Source: an uncultured Porphyromonadaceae bacterium (GTDB lineage: Bacteria > Bacteroidota > Bacteroidia > Bacteroidales > Muribaculaceae). From it: a stretch of 59,632 nucleotides of DNA. The notes beneath the pieces are model-generated. The model was not told where the DNA came from. It saw only the letters and a program-made list of their open reading frames with translations, and ran no database searches. The stretch's first letter is position 1, and each line of letters starts with the position of its first letter. Of the stretch, positions 1 through 9,503 are shown piece by piece. The position numbers and the translations under genes are program-made. Location of the stretch: positions 1-59,632 of the forward strand of contig URAU01000016.1 of assembly GCA_900545955.1 (NCBI GenBank), given 5' to 3'.

Positions 1-491
1 AGGTACGCACTTTCTTAATCCCCTCCAAATTTTTCGACAACTTTTTTCAAAAAAATTTCGCAGACCCAGAACATCTTCAGAAAATCCGCCAGAAAATCTA
101 CACCGAAAACCGGCAATAAAACAATAGAGCCGCAGAGCCTCCCGGCCATGACACAGGACAAGACCAGAGCTGAAGCCCGGAGCGCAGATAAATTTGCAGG
201 TGCCGACGGAAATTTCCGGACTTAAACATTTCGGAAGGGATTGGCGGATTTCATTGTTGCAACAGGAATTGGCGGACTTCACCATTATGGAAGGGATTGG
301 CAGATTTCACCACTACAAAGGAGAAAACGGACAACCCGGAAGGCGAAAAGGGACAATATCGCGGCGTATCGGATAAAAGCCGTGTGATGTTTTCTTGCGA
401 AATTTGCCAATGAAAAAAGTCAGACAGCAGAAAAGGTTGTTCAAACCATTCCTAAAAAAGGATTCATTAAACATCTAAATCACAAAGCGCC
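1..491. other. Non-coding start of the window, upstream of the AraC gene
   Basis: No convincing gene is visible here. The first 190 bases are A/T-rich with T-runs and may be the end of whatever lies to the left. Three degenerate 28-bp repeats follow (listed separately). The last 100 bases are A-rich and precede the AraC start; I see no good TAnnTTTG box in them. Confidence 0.6.
237..320 (+). repeat. Degenerate tandem repeat, three 28-bp units
   Basis: Units lie at 237-264, 265-292 and 293-320 and share the core ATTGGCRGAYTTCA followed by a more variable tail. The second and third units are the most alike. The function is unknown; this could be a slipped duplication or a set of binding sites upstream of the AraC gene. 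Confidence 0.6.
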
Positions 492-1421
492 ATGGGAACT
501 TCTCAGCGACCATATAATCCGGACGGCCGGATAAAAACCATCTCCATAAAGGATATAGAGGGAAAAGCATATATGGCAGACTATGTCGACGAGTACGTGA
601 TGTGCGGCAACAGTCTGGCTGACGTAATGGGAGGCGAGGAATGCATCCGTGTGGCGTTCTGCCTGATAGTGTTCTGCATAGAAGGGCGGCTGGAGATAAC
701 GGTCAACAACGTTGTCTACAGGCTGCAGCGCGGCGACATGCTGACGTGCCTGCCAACTTCGATAATAAGCGACGCTATGCTCAGCAATACCCACCGTGTA
801 AAAGTGTTCGGATTCTCGCCAGCCTTCATGGAGGGTCTCCTTTTGGGAGAAGGAAAGGTTGAAAGCATTGTGGAATATGTGCGTGAATCGCCACTGCGAT
901 CGGTATCGGCCACCCAGCTTGACTCAGACGTGCTGATGCTCTACGGCAACATAATATCGCGCAAGGCCGCCGACTCCGCCCGATGTTTCAAAAGAAAGAT
1001 CATGCAGGGGATATTTGCCGCCTTTTTCTGCGAGATAATGACCGAGATGGCCGGACGTCTTACCGAGAGCCACAGCAATTCCGGAGAAATGCGGCGCGCC
1101 ACCATTGTGTGCAAGAACTTCATCAAAGCCGTAGCCACCGACGACGGAACGCACCGCTCGGTAGGCTACTACGCCGACCGGCTGTGCTACTCATCGAAAT
1201 ATCTCTCACATGTAGTGAGAAGTGTGAGCGGCCGCACAGCGACATCTTGGATTAACGACCACACGATAGAAATCGTAAAGCATCATCTCCGCCACTCGGA
1301 CAAATCCGTGAAGGAGATTGCCGACGCGATGGGATTTCCCAACCTGTCGTTTTTCGGCAAATACGTAAAGCGCCATACGGGACTGTCGCCCGTGGCGTAC
1401 CGCAACCATAAGCCCGAATAA
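492..1421 (+). CDS. AraC family transcriptional regulator
   Basis: This is a 309-residue DNA-binding regulator. The N-terminal part (about residues 20-140) looks like the small beta-rich ligand-sensing domain of the family. The C-terminal 100 residues carry the double helix-turn-helix, with the typical second recognition segment DAMGFPNLSFFGKYVKR and the closing HTGLSPVAYR. Length and domain order are normal for the family. The next gene starts 40 bases downstream on the same strand and encodes a metallophosphoesterase lipoprotein, so the regulator may control it, but no operator was recognised. The ligand is unknown. An in-frame start further in would remove the beginning of the sensing domain, so the ATG at 492 was kept. 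Confidence 0.9.
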   Translation: MGTSQRPYNPDGRIKTISIKDIEGKAYMADYVDEYVMCGNSLADVMGGEECIRVAFCLIVFCIEGRLEITVNNVVYRLQRGDMLTCLPTSIISDAMLSNTHRVKVFGFSPAFMEGLLLGEGKVESIVEYVRESPLRSVSATQLDSDVLMLYGNIISRKAADSARCFKRKIMQGIFAAFFCEIMTEMAGRLTESHSNSGEMRRATIVCKNFIKAVATDDGTHRSVGYYADRLCYSSKYLSHVVRSVSGRTATSWINDHTIEIVKHHLRHSDKSVKEIADAMGFPNLSFFGKYVKRHTGLSPVAYRNHKPE

Positions 1422-1461
1422 AGGCAGCCTACAGCTACCCCCAACACCCCAGCCACTTCCG

Positions 1462-2286
1462 ATGAATATCCGAAGAATAGTCCGTTGTGTCCTTCCGGCA
1501 ACCGCAGCATTGTTGCTGTTCCCTGCATGCGACATGCTTGTCAGTCATCCATACGACGTACACGTGACCGGAGAAAAGAACCTCACGGAGAAGAATATAG
1601 CCATGATTACCGAGGCCATGCGCGGGCGCACGTCGATGCGCTTCGCCGTGATTTCCGACACCCAGAAATGCTACGACGAGACCGCCGATGCCGTAGAAGC
1701 AATCAACGCGCGCGGCGACATAGATTTCCTGCTCCACGGAGGCGACCTCACCGACTACGGCACCACCAAGGAATTTCTCTGGCAACGCGACATTCTAAAC
1801 GGGCTGGCGATGCCCTACGTGGCCGTAATCGGCAATCACGACTGCCTGGCCACGGGGGTGGAGGCCTACCGGGCGGTGTTCGGCGAGCTGAACTTCGCGT
1901 TCACAGCCGGCAACACCCGCTTTCTATGCCTGAATACCAACGCGCTGGAGTTCGACTCCTCGGAGCCGGTGCCAGACTTCGGGTTCATACGCCGCGAAGT
2001 GGCAAACGCCAGGGGCGCCGGAATAGAAAAGACCGTTGTGCTGATGCACGCGTGCCCCGGCAGCGAGCAGTTCAACAACAACGTGGCGGAAGAATTCCAG
2101 GCACTCATCCGGGAGATGCCGGGTCTGCAGATGTGCGTCTACGGCCACGGTCACAACGTAAGCGCCGACGAATTTTTCGGCGACGGAGTGATGTACTACC
2201 AGTGTGCCACGGTTGCCAAGCGGAGCTACCTCGTGTTCACCCTCAACGCGGACGAAAGCTATGAATATCAAGTCGTGGAGTTTTAA
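1462..2286 (+). CDS. Metallophosphoesterase, probable lipoprotein
   Basis: This is a 274-residue calcineurin-like phosphoesterase. The N-terminus has a short basic and hydrophobic stretch ending in a lipobox (LFPAC, Cys23), so the protein is probably lipid-anchored in the envelope. The metal-binding motifs appear in family order: SDTQ (about residue 65), GGDL (about 93), GNHD (124-127), an intermediate His (LMHAC) and GHGH (228-231). The first motif reads SDTQ rather than the common DxH, as in some Bacteroidetes members. The substrate cannot be told from sequence. The gene follows the AraC regulator and overlaps the next gene by 26 bases, which suggests co-transcription. Confidence 0.85.
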   Translation: MNIRRIVRCVLPATAALLLFPACDMLVSHPYDVHVTGEKNLTEKNIAMITEAMRGRTSMRFAVISDTQKCYDETADAVEAINARGDIDFLLHGGDLTDYGTTKEFLWQRDILNGLAMPYVAVIGNHDCLATGVEAYRAVFGELNFAFTAGNTRFLCLNTNALEFDSSEPVPDFGFIRREVANARGAGIEKTVVLMHACPGSEQFNNNVAEEFQALIREMPGLQMCVYGHGHNVSADEFFGDGVMYYQCATVAKRSYLVFTLNADESYEYQVVEF

Positions 2287-2863
2287 GGTGGTGCTTGCAG
2301 CCGCACTTCTTGCAGCGCAAGGGGTGTCTGCCATCGACCTGCGGCCGCGCAGCGTGGCCGTGCAGTCGGGGGGCGGGATGGGCGCCGTATCGGCCGGAGC
2401 GGGGTGGATCTACGGCACCAAGGAACGCTTCGAGACGGAGCTGTTCGTGGGCTACGTACCGCGCTATGATTCCTCGGCAGCCAAAGTTTCGCTCGCTCTG
2501 AAGGAGAATTTCGTGCCATGGAACGTGCATCTGAAAGGAAACATCTACCTGCGGCCGCTCACCACGAGTTTCTATCTGACAACCGTAGTCAGCAAAAAAT
2601 TCTGGGTAAAGCAACCCGACCGATACGAGAAGGGGTATTATGTGCTGCCGACCAAAGTAAGGCTCAATCTATCGCTGGGGCAGCGTCTGGAATGGCATCT
2701 GCCCGGGGCGACGGCAACACTGCGCCGACGGAAACCGAGAGCTCTGTCGGTATACTACGAACTGGGTACATGCGACATCTATTTCCTCAGCGCCGTCTCC
2801 AACAGCTATCTGCGGCCGTCGGACTGGCTCCAGCTCACAATGGGCGCCCGCCTGACGCTCTGA
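2261..2863 (+). CDS. Exported protein of unknown function
   Basis: The 200-residue product has a plausible signal peptide (MNIKSWSFKVVLAAALLAAQ, then GVSA). The rest has alternating aromatic and polar residues and ends in a hydrophobic residue (GARLTL), which would suit a small outer-membrane beta-barrel, but this is inference. The ATG at 2261 lies inside the end of the phosphoesterase gene (26-base overlap). It was preferred over an in-frame start at 2204 because it gives a clean signal peptide. I do not recognise a family. Confidence 0.7.
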   Translation: MNIKSWSFKVVLAAALLAAQGVSAIDLRPRSVAVQSGGGMGAVSAGAGWIYGTKERFETELFVGYVPRYDSSAAKVSLALKENFVPWNVHLKGNIYLRPLTTSFYLTTVVSKKFWVKQPDRYEKGYYVLPTKVRLNLSLGQRLEWHLPGATATLRRRKPRALSVYYELGTCDIYFLSAVSNSYLRPSDWLQLTMGARLTL

Positions 2864-2957
2864 CACTACGCCGGGGCGGCGATGCCAATAGTTAAAAGTG
2901 AGTATTTCCGGAGCGGGATAAGAGCACCGGCGATAGTTAAAATTACCAAATTTTAGC

Positions 2958-2990
2958 GATTGCGGGCGGAAAATTATGGCCATAACTTTG
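2958..2990 (+). promoter_or_regulatory. Bacteroidetes-type promoter for the porin operon
   Basis: A TTG at 2960-2962 and a perfect TAnnTTTG box (TAACTTTG, 2983-2990) are 20 bases apart. The transcript would begin near 2997, downstream of an in-frame ATG at 2976. This supports the porin start at 3030. Confidence 0.65.
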
Positions 2991-3029
2991 CAGCGGAATT
3001 TCAACACAACCACTGCAACGGAAAAAAAC

Positions 3030-4349
3030 ATGACCAGATCCATCACATTGGCGGCCTCTGTATCCGCAATGATGCTTGCATCGCCTATCGCACTGGCACA
3101 CAGCGAGGAAACCGCCTCATCCGAACAAAAAACATCCGACCGGCCCGCGTGGCTCAGCCGCATCCACGTAGGCGGCTACGGCGAAGTGGCCTTCAGCCGC
3201 AACTTCTACAGCGACAGCTATCTGCGCTACGTCACGCCCGAAACATACCGCGACGCCCGCAGCCACGGAAGATTCGACATTCCCCACGCGGTGATATTTC
3301 TTGGCTACGACTTCGGCAAAGGGTGGTCGTTCAGTTCGGAAATCGAATTCGAGCACGGAGGCACCGAAAGCGCCGTGGAATTCGAGAACGAGGAAGGAGG
3401 CGAATACGAGACGGAGGTAGAGCGTGGGGGCGAAGTTGCCCTCGAGCAGTTCTGGCTGCAGAAATCCTTCATGCCGCAACTCAACGTAAGGGCGGGTATG
3501 ATGGTAGTGCCTGTAGGAGCTACCAACTCCCACCATATGCCCACCGAGTTTTTCGGCGTATACCGCCCGGAAGGTGAAAACACCATTATGCCCTGCACCT
3601 GGCACGAAATCGGAGTCTCCGTATGGGGCCGCGCCGGCGACTGGCGCTACGAAGCCATGTTCATGCCCGGCCTCGACAGCGAGCGCTTCGGCTCGCAGGG
3701 ATGGATTCACGACGGATCGGCCTCACCCTACGAATTCAAGATTGCCAACTCCTATGCCGGAGCCGTACGAATCGACAACTATTCGGTAAAAGGCCTTCGC
3801 CTCTCGCTTTCGGGCTATGTAGGCAACTCCTTCCGCAACACGATGGCACCGACCGCGAGCGAAAAAAACGATGGCGTGAAGGGTACGGTCGCCATCGGTT
3901 CGTTCGACTTCCGTTATGAAGGCCACGGCGTGCTCGCCCGCGGCAACTTCGACTACGGCCACCTCTCCGACGCCCGCCATATCACGGCCTTCAACATGGG
4001 GATGTCGTCGAAATCGCCTTCCAAAAAGCAGAAAGTGGCCTCCGACGCCATTGCCGCCGGCATCGAGGCCGGATACGACTTTTTCAGCCTTTCGCCGCGC
4101 CTTCGCGAGTCGAAACAGAAGTTCTATCTCTTCGCGCGCTACGACTACTACGACTCGATGCTGCGCATGGACGGCGGCGACCTGGAATACGAATGGTGCG
4201 GACGCCAGCGCGTGGCCGCAGGCATCAACTACTACCCGATTCCGCAGATCGTGGTTAAAGGCGAATACTCCATCGGCCTGCTCGACAGCAAATACAACCG
4301 GGAACCCGCCATATCGCTGGGCATAGCCTACGCCGGATGGTTTCTCTGA
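3030..4349 (+). CDS. Outer-membrane porin of the imelysin locus (porin O/P-like)
   Basis: The 439-residue protein has a clear signal peptide (MTRSITLAASVSAMMLASP, then IALAHS). A long body rich in beta-strand patterns and aromatic residues ends in aromatic/hydrophobic GWFL, typical of an outer-membrane barrel. Central motifs such as GMMVVPVGATNSHHMPTEF and the acidic stretch around residues 115-135 resemble the phosphate-selective porin O/P group. The start at 3030 is chosen because the promoter box ends at 2990 and the signal peptide begins here. The imelysin gene follows after 39 bases and the di-haem gene after that, so it probably supplies outer-membrane passage or a scaffold for that module. 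The ligand is unknown. Confidence 0.75.
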   Translation: MTRSITLAASVSAMMLASPIALAHSEETASSEQKTSDRPAWLSRIHVGGYGEVAFSRNFYSDSYLRYVTPETYRDARSHGRFDIPHAVIFLGYDFGKGWSFSSEIEFEHGGTESAVEFENEEGGEYETEVERGGEVALEQFWLQKSFMPQLNVRAGMMVVPVGATNSHHMPTEFFGVYRPEGENTIMPCTWHEIGVSVWGRAGDWRYEAMFMPGLDSERFGSQGWIHDGSASPYEFKIANSYAGAVRIDNYSVKGLRLSLSGYVGNSFRNTMAPTASEKNDGVKGTVAIGSFDFRYEGHGVLARGNFDYGHLSDARHITAFNMGMSSKSPSKKQKVASDAIAAGIEAGYDFFSLSPRLRESKQKFYLFARYDYYDSMLRMDGGDLEYEWCGRQRVAAGINYYPIPQIVVKGEYSIGLLDSKYNREPAISLGIAYAGWFL

Positions 4350-4388
4350 TTCCCTTCTTTGAAAAACAACCAAAACAAGCATACCTAT

Positions 4389-5546
4389 ATGACAGCAAAA
4401 ACATCTTTCCGCGCCCTGGCACTGCTTCTGGGCGCACTGACCCTCGGCGCCTGCTCCGACTCCGAGGATGCCCCCGACGACGAAAACTCCAAGGAAACGA
4501 TGCTCCGGCAGGCCGCCGAGGCCTACGTAGCCCATACCGTCAAGCCAACCTACAAAGGGATGGCCGACGCAGCCATAACTCTCTACGACAACTGCGTGAC
4601 AATAAGCGACCACCACTCCGCAGGCCAGCTTACGGAATCCGACATACGCCAGGCCGCAGACGCCTGGAAGGAGTCGCGCCGCTACTGGGAGCTTTCCGAA
4701 GCTTTCCTCTTCGGGCCGGCCGCCGACCACAACATCGACCCCCACATCGACTCATGGCCGCTCGACAAGGACGCGATGGACCGCATGCTGACTGAAATCC
4801 GCAACGGCGCCGACTATACAATCGACAACAATTTCGCCTACGGACTCCTCGGTTTCCACTCCATAGAATACATGCTCTTCGAGCTTACACCCGACAAGCA
4901 GTCGTCGCGGCTCCACTCGCTCAACTATACCCCCGAAGAGATTAAATACTTGCTCATGGTGGCCGAAGACCTGCGTAACCAATGCGTATGCCTCGAAGCC
5001 TGCTGGGCAGGCACATCCAACGTCAGCGACCGCAAGCAGGAGATACTCGACGAGGCCGACCTCGACAAGGGGAAGAACCACGGCGCGATGATGATCAACG
5101 CCGGTCAGGCAGGCTCCATCTACAAAACCTACCAGGAAGTGGCCGAGGAGATCATCCAGGGCTGTATCGACATTGCCGACGAGGTAGCCAACACCAAAAT
5201 CGGACGCCCGCATATCGGCACGTCGCTCGCCGACCGCAACTATATCGAGTCGCCCTACAGCCTTAACTCCATCGAGGATTTTCAGGACAATATCCGCTCG
5301 ATACGCAACTCCTACTGCGGTTCCCGCCAGGGCGACGCCTCTATTTCGGCCTACATCGCTTCGGTCAACCAGTCGCTCGACACCGAAGTGCGCGACGCCA
5401 TCGACCGCGCCATTGCGGCCATAGGCACCATCCCCGAGCCTTTCGAATCGACGGCACGCGGCGCCGAGGCAGCCGCCGCGATAACGGCCACCAACGCTCT
5501 GGCCACCTCGCTCGAGAAAGTGATGACGGAACTCGCCCGCCAGTAA
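4389..5546 (+). CDS. Imelysin (peptidase M75) family lipoprotein
   Basis: This is a 385-residue imelysin-like protein. A signal peptide with lipobox (LTLGAC) marks it as a periplasmic or outer-membrane lipoprotein. The family signature GxHxxE is present as GFHSIE near residue 155, within a largely helical protein, as expected for the imelysin fold. Members (IrpA, EfeO relatives) are linked to iron uptake rather than proven proteolysis. It lies between a porin and a di-haem oxidoreductase, a recurring arrangement in Bacteroidetes. The ATG at 4389 was chosen because it starts directly before the signal peptide; an in-frame ATG at 4359 would add ten polar residues. Confidence 0.88.
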   Translation: MTAKTSFRALALLLGALTLGACSDSEDAPDDENSKETMLRQAAEAYVAHTVKPTYKGMADAAITLYDNCVTISDHHSAGQLTESDIRQAADAWKESRRYWELSEAFLFGPAADHNIDPHIDSWPLDKDAMDRMLTEIRNGADYTIDNNFAYGLLGFHSIEYMLFELTPDKQSSRLHSLNYTPEEIKYLLMVAEDLRNQCVCLEACWAGTSNVSDRKQEILDEADLDKGKNHGAMMINAGQAGSIYKTYQEVAEEIIQGCIDIADEVANTKIGRPHIGTSLADRNYIESPYSLNSIEDFQDNIRSIRNSYCGSRQGDASISAYIASVNQSLDTEVRDAIDRAIAAIGTIPEPFESTARGAEAAAAITATNALATSLEKVMTELARQ

Positions 5547-5571
5547 TCAACCCGCTAATTTCATCACCACA

Positions 5572-7212
5572 ATGAAAACGCGAATCATCGCCGCCCTTAT
5601 TCCGGCACTGCCGCTGCTTGCAGGCTGCACCGACACGGAGGAAGAACTCATCAACGAGACTCCCTCCGCCTCGGAGAAGCCGGAATGGTATTATGCCGGC
5701 GGAAAACTCGGAACCTCCTTTCTCGCCACCTCCAACGCCCTCGAACAGCCCGCCCCGGCCGTAGAGGAAGCCGGACTCTACCAGAGCTTCAAAAACGGCG
5801 AGGCAATTTTCGAGAAACCGTTCATGACCAACGCCTCGGGAGTGCGCTCCGGCCTCGGGCCGGTGTATATCCGCACCTCATGCATCCACTGCCACCCCGG
5901 CTACGGCCACGGCAAACGAGTAGAGGCCGGCTCTTTCCGCACCGACGAGATAGGCAACGGATGTCTGCTCGTGGTCTACAATCCACAGACCGACGGCTAT
6001 GTGAGCTGGCTCGCCGGCATGCCCCAGAGCCATGCCGTAGCGCCATTCTCGGCACCGGTCGACGAAAGCCGCATCCGCGTCAGCTGGATCGACGCCACCG
6101 ACGAGTGGGGCAACCGCTTCCCCGACGGAGAGACCTACGCACTGCAGTATCCGGAAGTGACGATGCCCGAAGACGCCATATATGTGGTGCGCCAGGGCTA
6201 CACCCTTCCCGAACCCTATGAAGTGAAACTCGAAAGCACAATCGGCATCTACGGCACCGGACTCCTCGATGCCATCGACGACTCCGACCTGCTTGCCCAA
6301 TATCGCCTTGAGGAATCTGACGGGCTTCTTCCCAACGGCCTCAATCCGGCATTCTATGCCGACGGGCAGTGGAAGAGTCAGTATGCCAACTCCCTGCAGG
6401 GCGACGGCACTCCCTATCCCCGTCGTTTCACCTACGCCCTGTCGCGTGGGCCGCTCCAGGATGCCGCAGGCGCCAACGCGATCTGGAACATCACCAACGT
6501 GACCCGCTACGACCGCCGCTACCACTATCTCGACGCCGCCGGAACGTGGGCCTCTTATTCGGCACGCGACCCCAAGGTCCAGGCCGGATTCGACAAATAT
6601 CTTGCAGCCATCGACCCGGAGCATAAACATCCCGAATGGTGGAACGGCACGATGGAAACCCGCATCCTTAATTATCTCAACTCTAAAAATCTGGATGTCG
6701 AGATGTCCGACGATGAGTATACCGACCTCATGGTATGGCACCGCGGACTGGCCGTTCCGGCCGTGCGCGACATCGACAACCCCGAGGTGGCACGCGGGAA
6801 AAAGATTTTCGAGGAAATAGGATGCGCTTACTGCCACCGCCCCTCGTGGCAGACCGGCGCCGACCGTGTGCGCGATCCGGCCCGCTTCTTCACCGGCGAC
6901 GAACTCCCGCGCTATCCCTATCAGACGATATGGCCCTACACCGACATGGTGCAGCACAAACTCCACATGGCCAACGACATCCGCACCGGGTGGTGCCGCA
7001 CTACTCCTCTCTGGGGCCGCGGATTGCATCAGAAGGTAACCGGCGCCTCAACGGCCGACCGCCTGCACGACTGCCGCGCACGCACCACCATGGAGGCCAT
7101 AATGTGGCACGGCTATTCGCCGCAAAGCGACGCCCGCTACAGCATCGAGCGCTTCCGCCAACTCAAGAAAGCCGACCGCGACGCCATAGTCACTTTCCTG
7201 GATGCAATCTGA
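5572..7212 (+). CDS. Di-haem oxidoreductase (DUF1111-type) lipoprotein
   Basis: The 546-residue protein has a lipoprotein signal (LPLLAGC) and two c-type haem-binding motifs: CIHCH at residues 104-108 and CAYCH at 418-422. Wide spacing between two CxxCH sites is typical of the di-haem family, which resembles bacterial di-haem peroxidases and accompanies imelysin proteins in iron uptake loci. It probably acts as a periplasm-facing electron carrier or oxidase that changes the redox state of bound iron; this role is inferred from context. It starts 25 bases after the imelysin stop. Covalent haem attachment would need a cytochrome c maturation system, and one follows directly downstream. Confidence 0.85.
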   Translation: MKTRIIAALIPALPLLAGCTDTEEELINETPSASEKPEWYYAGGKLGTSFLATSNALEQPAPAVEEAGLYQSFKNGEAIFEKPFMTNASGVRSGLGPVYIRTSCIHCHPGYGHGKRVEAGSFRTDEIGNGCLLVVYNPQTDGYVSWLAGMPQSHAVAPFSAPVDESRIRVSWIDATDEWGNRFPDGETYALQYPEVTMPEDAIYVVRQGYTLPEPYEVKLESTIGIYGTGLLDAIDDSDLLAQYRLEESDGLLPNGLNPAFYADGQWKSQYANSLQGDGTPYPRRFTYALSRGPLQDAAGANAIWNITNVTRYDRRYHYLDAAGTWASYSARDPKVQAGFDKYLAAIDPEHKHPEWWNGTMETRILNYLNSKNLDVEMSDDEYTDLMVWHRGLAVPAVRDIDNPEVARGKKIFEEIGCAYCHRPSWQTGADRVRDPARFFTGDELPRYPYQTIWPYTDMVQHKLHMANDIRTGWCRTTPLWGRGLHQKVTGASTADRLHDCRARTTMEAIMWHGYSPQSDARYSIERFRQLKKADRDAIVTFLDAI

Positions 7213-7292
7213 TTGCCCCCGCGGCATCCCTACACACAATAATATATAATATACAACAATATAGAACAACATCTCCAGCGGACTTTCCGTAG

Positions 7293-9473
7293 ATGAACTC
7301 CACCACCCGACTTTTCCGCAATCTCGCTTTCGGACTCACAGCCTTCATTACCGCATCATTGATTGTCGCTACCGCGGTCGAGGGCGTGGCCGGAAGCGGG
7401 AAAGCGCATTCCGGCGTCTACGATGCCGCCTGGATGACGGCATTATGGGCATTCGCCGCGGTAGCCGCGCTCGTGTACCTGTGGCTTCGACGCCACACAC
7501 TGAAATTTGCCACCGCGCTGCTCCACATCGCGCTTCTTATAATTCTGGCCGGAGCCGCCCTTACCCGTCTCAATTCGCTAAGCGGCAAAATCACACTTAC
7601 AGCAGGGGAAGCGCCGCTGCAATCGGTTGCCGACGAGTCGGGTAAAGAGAGGATGCTTCCTTTCTGCATTTCGCTCGTAGATTTTCATTCCGAATTCTAT
7701 CCGGGCACCTCCTCTCCGAGCGATTTCGTGGCCCAGGTGGCTGTGGAAGCACCGGGGGAGCGGCCCGATACCTGCCGCATCTCGATGAACCGCGTGCTGT
7801 CGCGCGACGGCTACCGGTTTTTCCTGACCTCCATGAGGAGCGACGGCGTAAGTCTGACCGTCACCTACGATCCTTTGGGAACCACCGTAAGCTATACCGG
7901 ATATTTTCTGCTTTTCGCGGCAATGACGGCCTTCTTTTTCACCCGCCGCTCGCGCTGGCACACAGCCGTAAGGCAACTGATGACCGCATGCGCCCTGATT
8001 GCGGCAGCCGTCCCGACATTTGCCGCGGAAACCGCCGCCACGCCACCTACCATACCCAGGCCTCTCGCCGACAGAATCGGCCGGGTATGCGTATATTGGG
8101 GCGACCGTATCGTACCGTTCCAGACCATGGCCCGCGATTTCTGTACCAAAGTCTACGGATCAACCTCCTACCCCGGGCTGACGGCCGAACAGACCGTATG
8201 CGGCTGGATCTTCTACTACGACGCCTGGAAACGCGAGCCCTTTATAAAGGTTGACGGCAAAAAAGCGCGGGAACTTCTCGGAGCGCACGGCAACACACAT
8301 GTGGCACTTAGGAATTTCTATGGTCCCGGAGGATACCGGCTTGCAGATGCTTTGGAGACCGATATCGCCGACCGGCCACTGCATGACACGGATACACGCG
8401 TGGCCATGGTGGCGATGGTATGTGCCGGTTCGGCACTGAAGCTGTTTCCCGTCTGCCCGGAAAAGGCCGGCGAAGCCACCGTATGGCTATCTCCGGCCGA
8501 CCCGATTCCCGCATCGTCGTCGACCGACGATTACATTTTCATGACCACATGGCTCGACCGCATGGCCCGCGCCGTGGCCGACCGCCGTTGGCGCGATGCG
8601 GCCGACGAGGTGACACTTCTGAGCGAATTTCAGCATTCCGCCGCTCCTGAGGCGTCGCTCCCAACCGAGGGCGCCATCCGTGCCGAGCTGTTCTACAACC
8701 GCTTCGGCTCCCCTCTGTGGCCGGCCATCATGGCGCTGACGCTGGCGGTAGCCACATGCCTCGGTAGCCACCGGAAGCTGCGAGTGGCGGTAATTGCGGC
8801 GGGATGGCTCCTTTTCGCATGGCTTACAGGCCTTTTGGCCCTCCGATGGATTATCGGACGACACATCCCCGTGGCCAACGGCTTCGAGACAATGCTTTTC
8901 ATGGCGTGGCTCGCCACCGCCATCAGCGCCGTAGCAATTTCGTGGAGACGACAGAAAAACCTCGCGGCAGCCTCTATGGCCACCGCTGCCGTCTCGCTCT
9001 TTGTAGCTACAATGGGACGCGGCGCATCAACCGTTTCCCCCCTGATGCCCGTCCTCGCCTCTCCGCTTCTCTCAGTTCATGTGCTGCTCGTAATGGGCGC
9101 CTACACCCTCTTCACCATCATAGCCATCCTGGCCGCAACCGCCCTTCTCCGTCGGCATTCCGACCGGGTTCGCGCAGCTCTTCGATGCGTTGCTCTACTC
9201 TACCCTGCCGTCATGCTTCTTGCCGCCGGCATCTTCGTCGGCGCCATCTGGGCCAACCAATCGTGGGGACGCTACTGGGGATGGGACCCTAAGGAAACCT
9301 GGGCCCTCATCACCCTCCTAATCTACGCCCTCCCGCTCCATTCCTTCGCCCGGCTTTCGGCGTTCCGACGTCCCCGCAACCTGCTGCTGTATCTCTCCAT
9401 CGCCTTCATATCCGTCATCATTACGTATTTCGGCGTGAACTATCTCCTCCCCGGCCTTCACTCCTACGCCTGA
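7293..9473 (+). CDS. ccsA: Cytochrome c biogenesis protein, ResB/CcsA-like fusion
   Basis: This 726-residue membrane protein would handle haem delivery in System II cytochrome c maturation. The N-terminal half (three early membrane segments, a large extracytoplasmic loop from about 75 to 480) resembles ResB. The C-terminal 250 residues carry about eight hydrophobic segments and the tryptophan-rich haem-handling motif of CcsA (WGRYWGWDPKETWALI), with a conserved His in LPLHSF. Bacteroidetes often fuse the two subunits. It follows the di-haem gene by 80 bases on the same strand, and its obvious local client is that di-haem protein. Confidence 0.85.
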   Translation: MNSTTRLFRNLAFGLTAFITASLIVATAVEGVAGSGKAHSGVYDAAWMTALWAFAAVAALVYLWLRRHTLKFATALLHIALLIILAGAALTRLNSLSGKITLTAGEAPLQSVADESGKERMLPFCISLVDFHSEFYPGTSSPSDFVAQVAVEAPGERPDTCRISMNRVLSRDGYRFFLTSMRSDGVSLTVTYDPLGTTVSYTGYFLLFAAMTAFFFTRRSRWHTAVRQLMTACALIAAAVPTFAAETAATPPTIPRPLADRIGRVCVYWGDRIVPFQTMARDFCTKVYGSTSYPGLTAEQTVCGWIFYYDAWKREPFIKVDGKKARELLGAHGNTHVALRNFYGPGGYRLADALETDIADRPLHDTDTRVAMVAMVCAGSALKLFPVCPEKAGEATVWLSPADPIPASSSTDDYIFMTTWLDRMARAVADRRWRDAADEVTLLSEFQHSAAPEASLPTEGAIRAELFYNRFGSPLWPAIMALTLAVATCLGSHRKLRVAVIAAGWLLFAWLTGLLALRWIIGRHIPVANGFETMLFMAWLATAISAVAISWRRQKNLAAASMATAAVSLFVATMGRGASTVSPLMPVLASPLLSVHVLLVMGAYTLFTIIAILAATALLRRHSDRVRAALRCVALLYPAVMLLAAGIFVGAIWANQSWGRYWGWDPKETWALITLLIYALPLHSFARLSAFRRPRNLLLYLSIAFISVIITYFGVNYLLPGLHSYA

Positions 9474-9503
9474 GCCCTACCCTCCAAGCACTCAAGTCCC
9501 GAA

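Noticed and set aside
237..320. CRISPR array
   Set aside because: Units are directly adjacent, degenerate and without spacers; no cas genes are present. No other part of the window has regularly spaced repeats.
194..376. Plus-strand frame of 60 codons at the left end
   Set aside because: It consists mainly of the translated 28-bp repeats and has no ribosome-binding site.
2976..3029. Upstream start of the porin gene
   Set aside because: The ATG at 2976 lies before the end of the promoter box (2990); the signal peptide begins at 3030.
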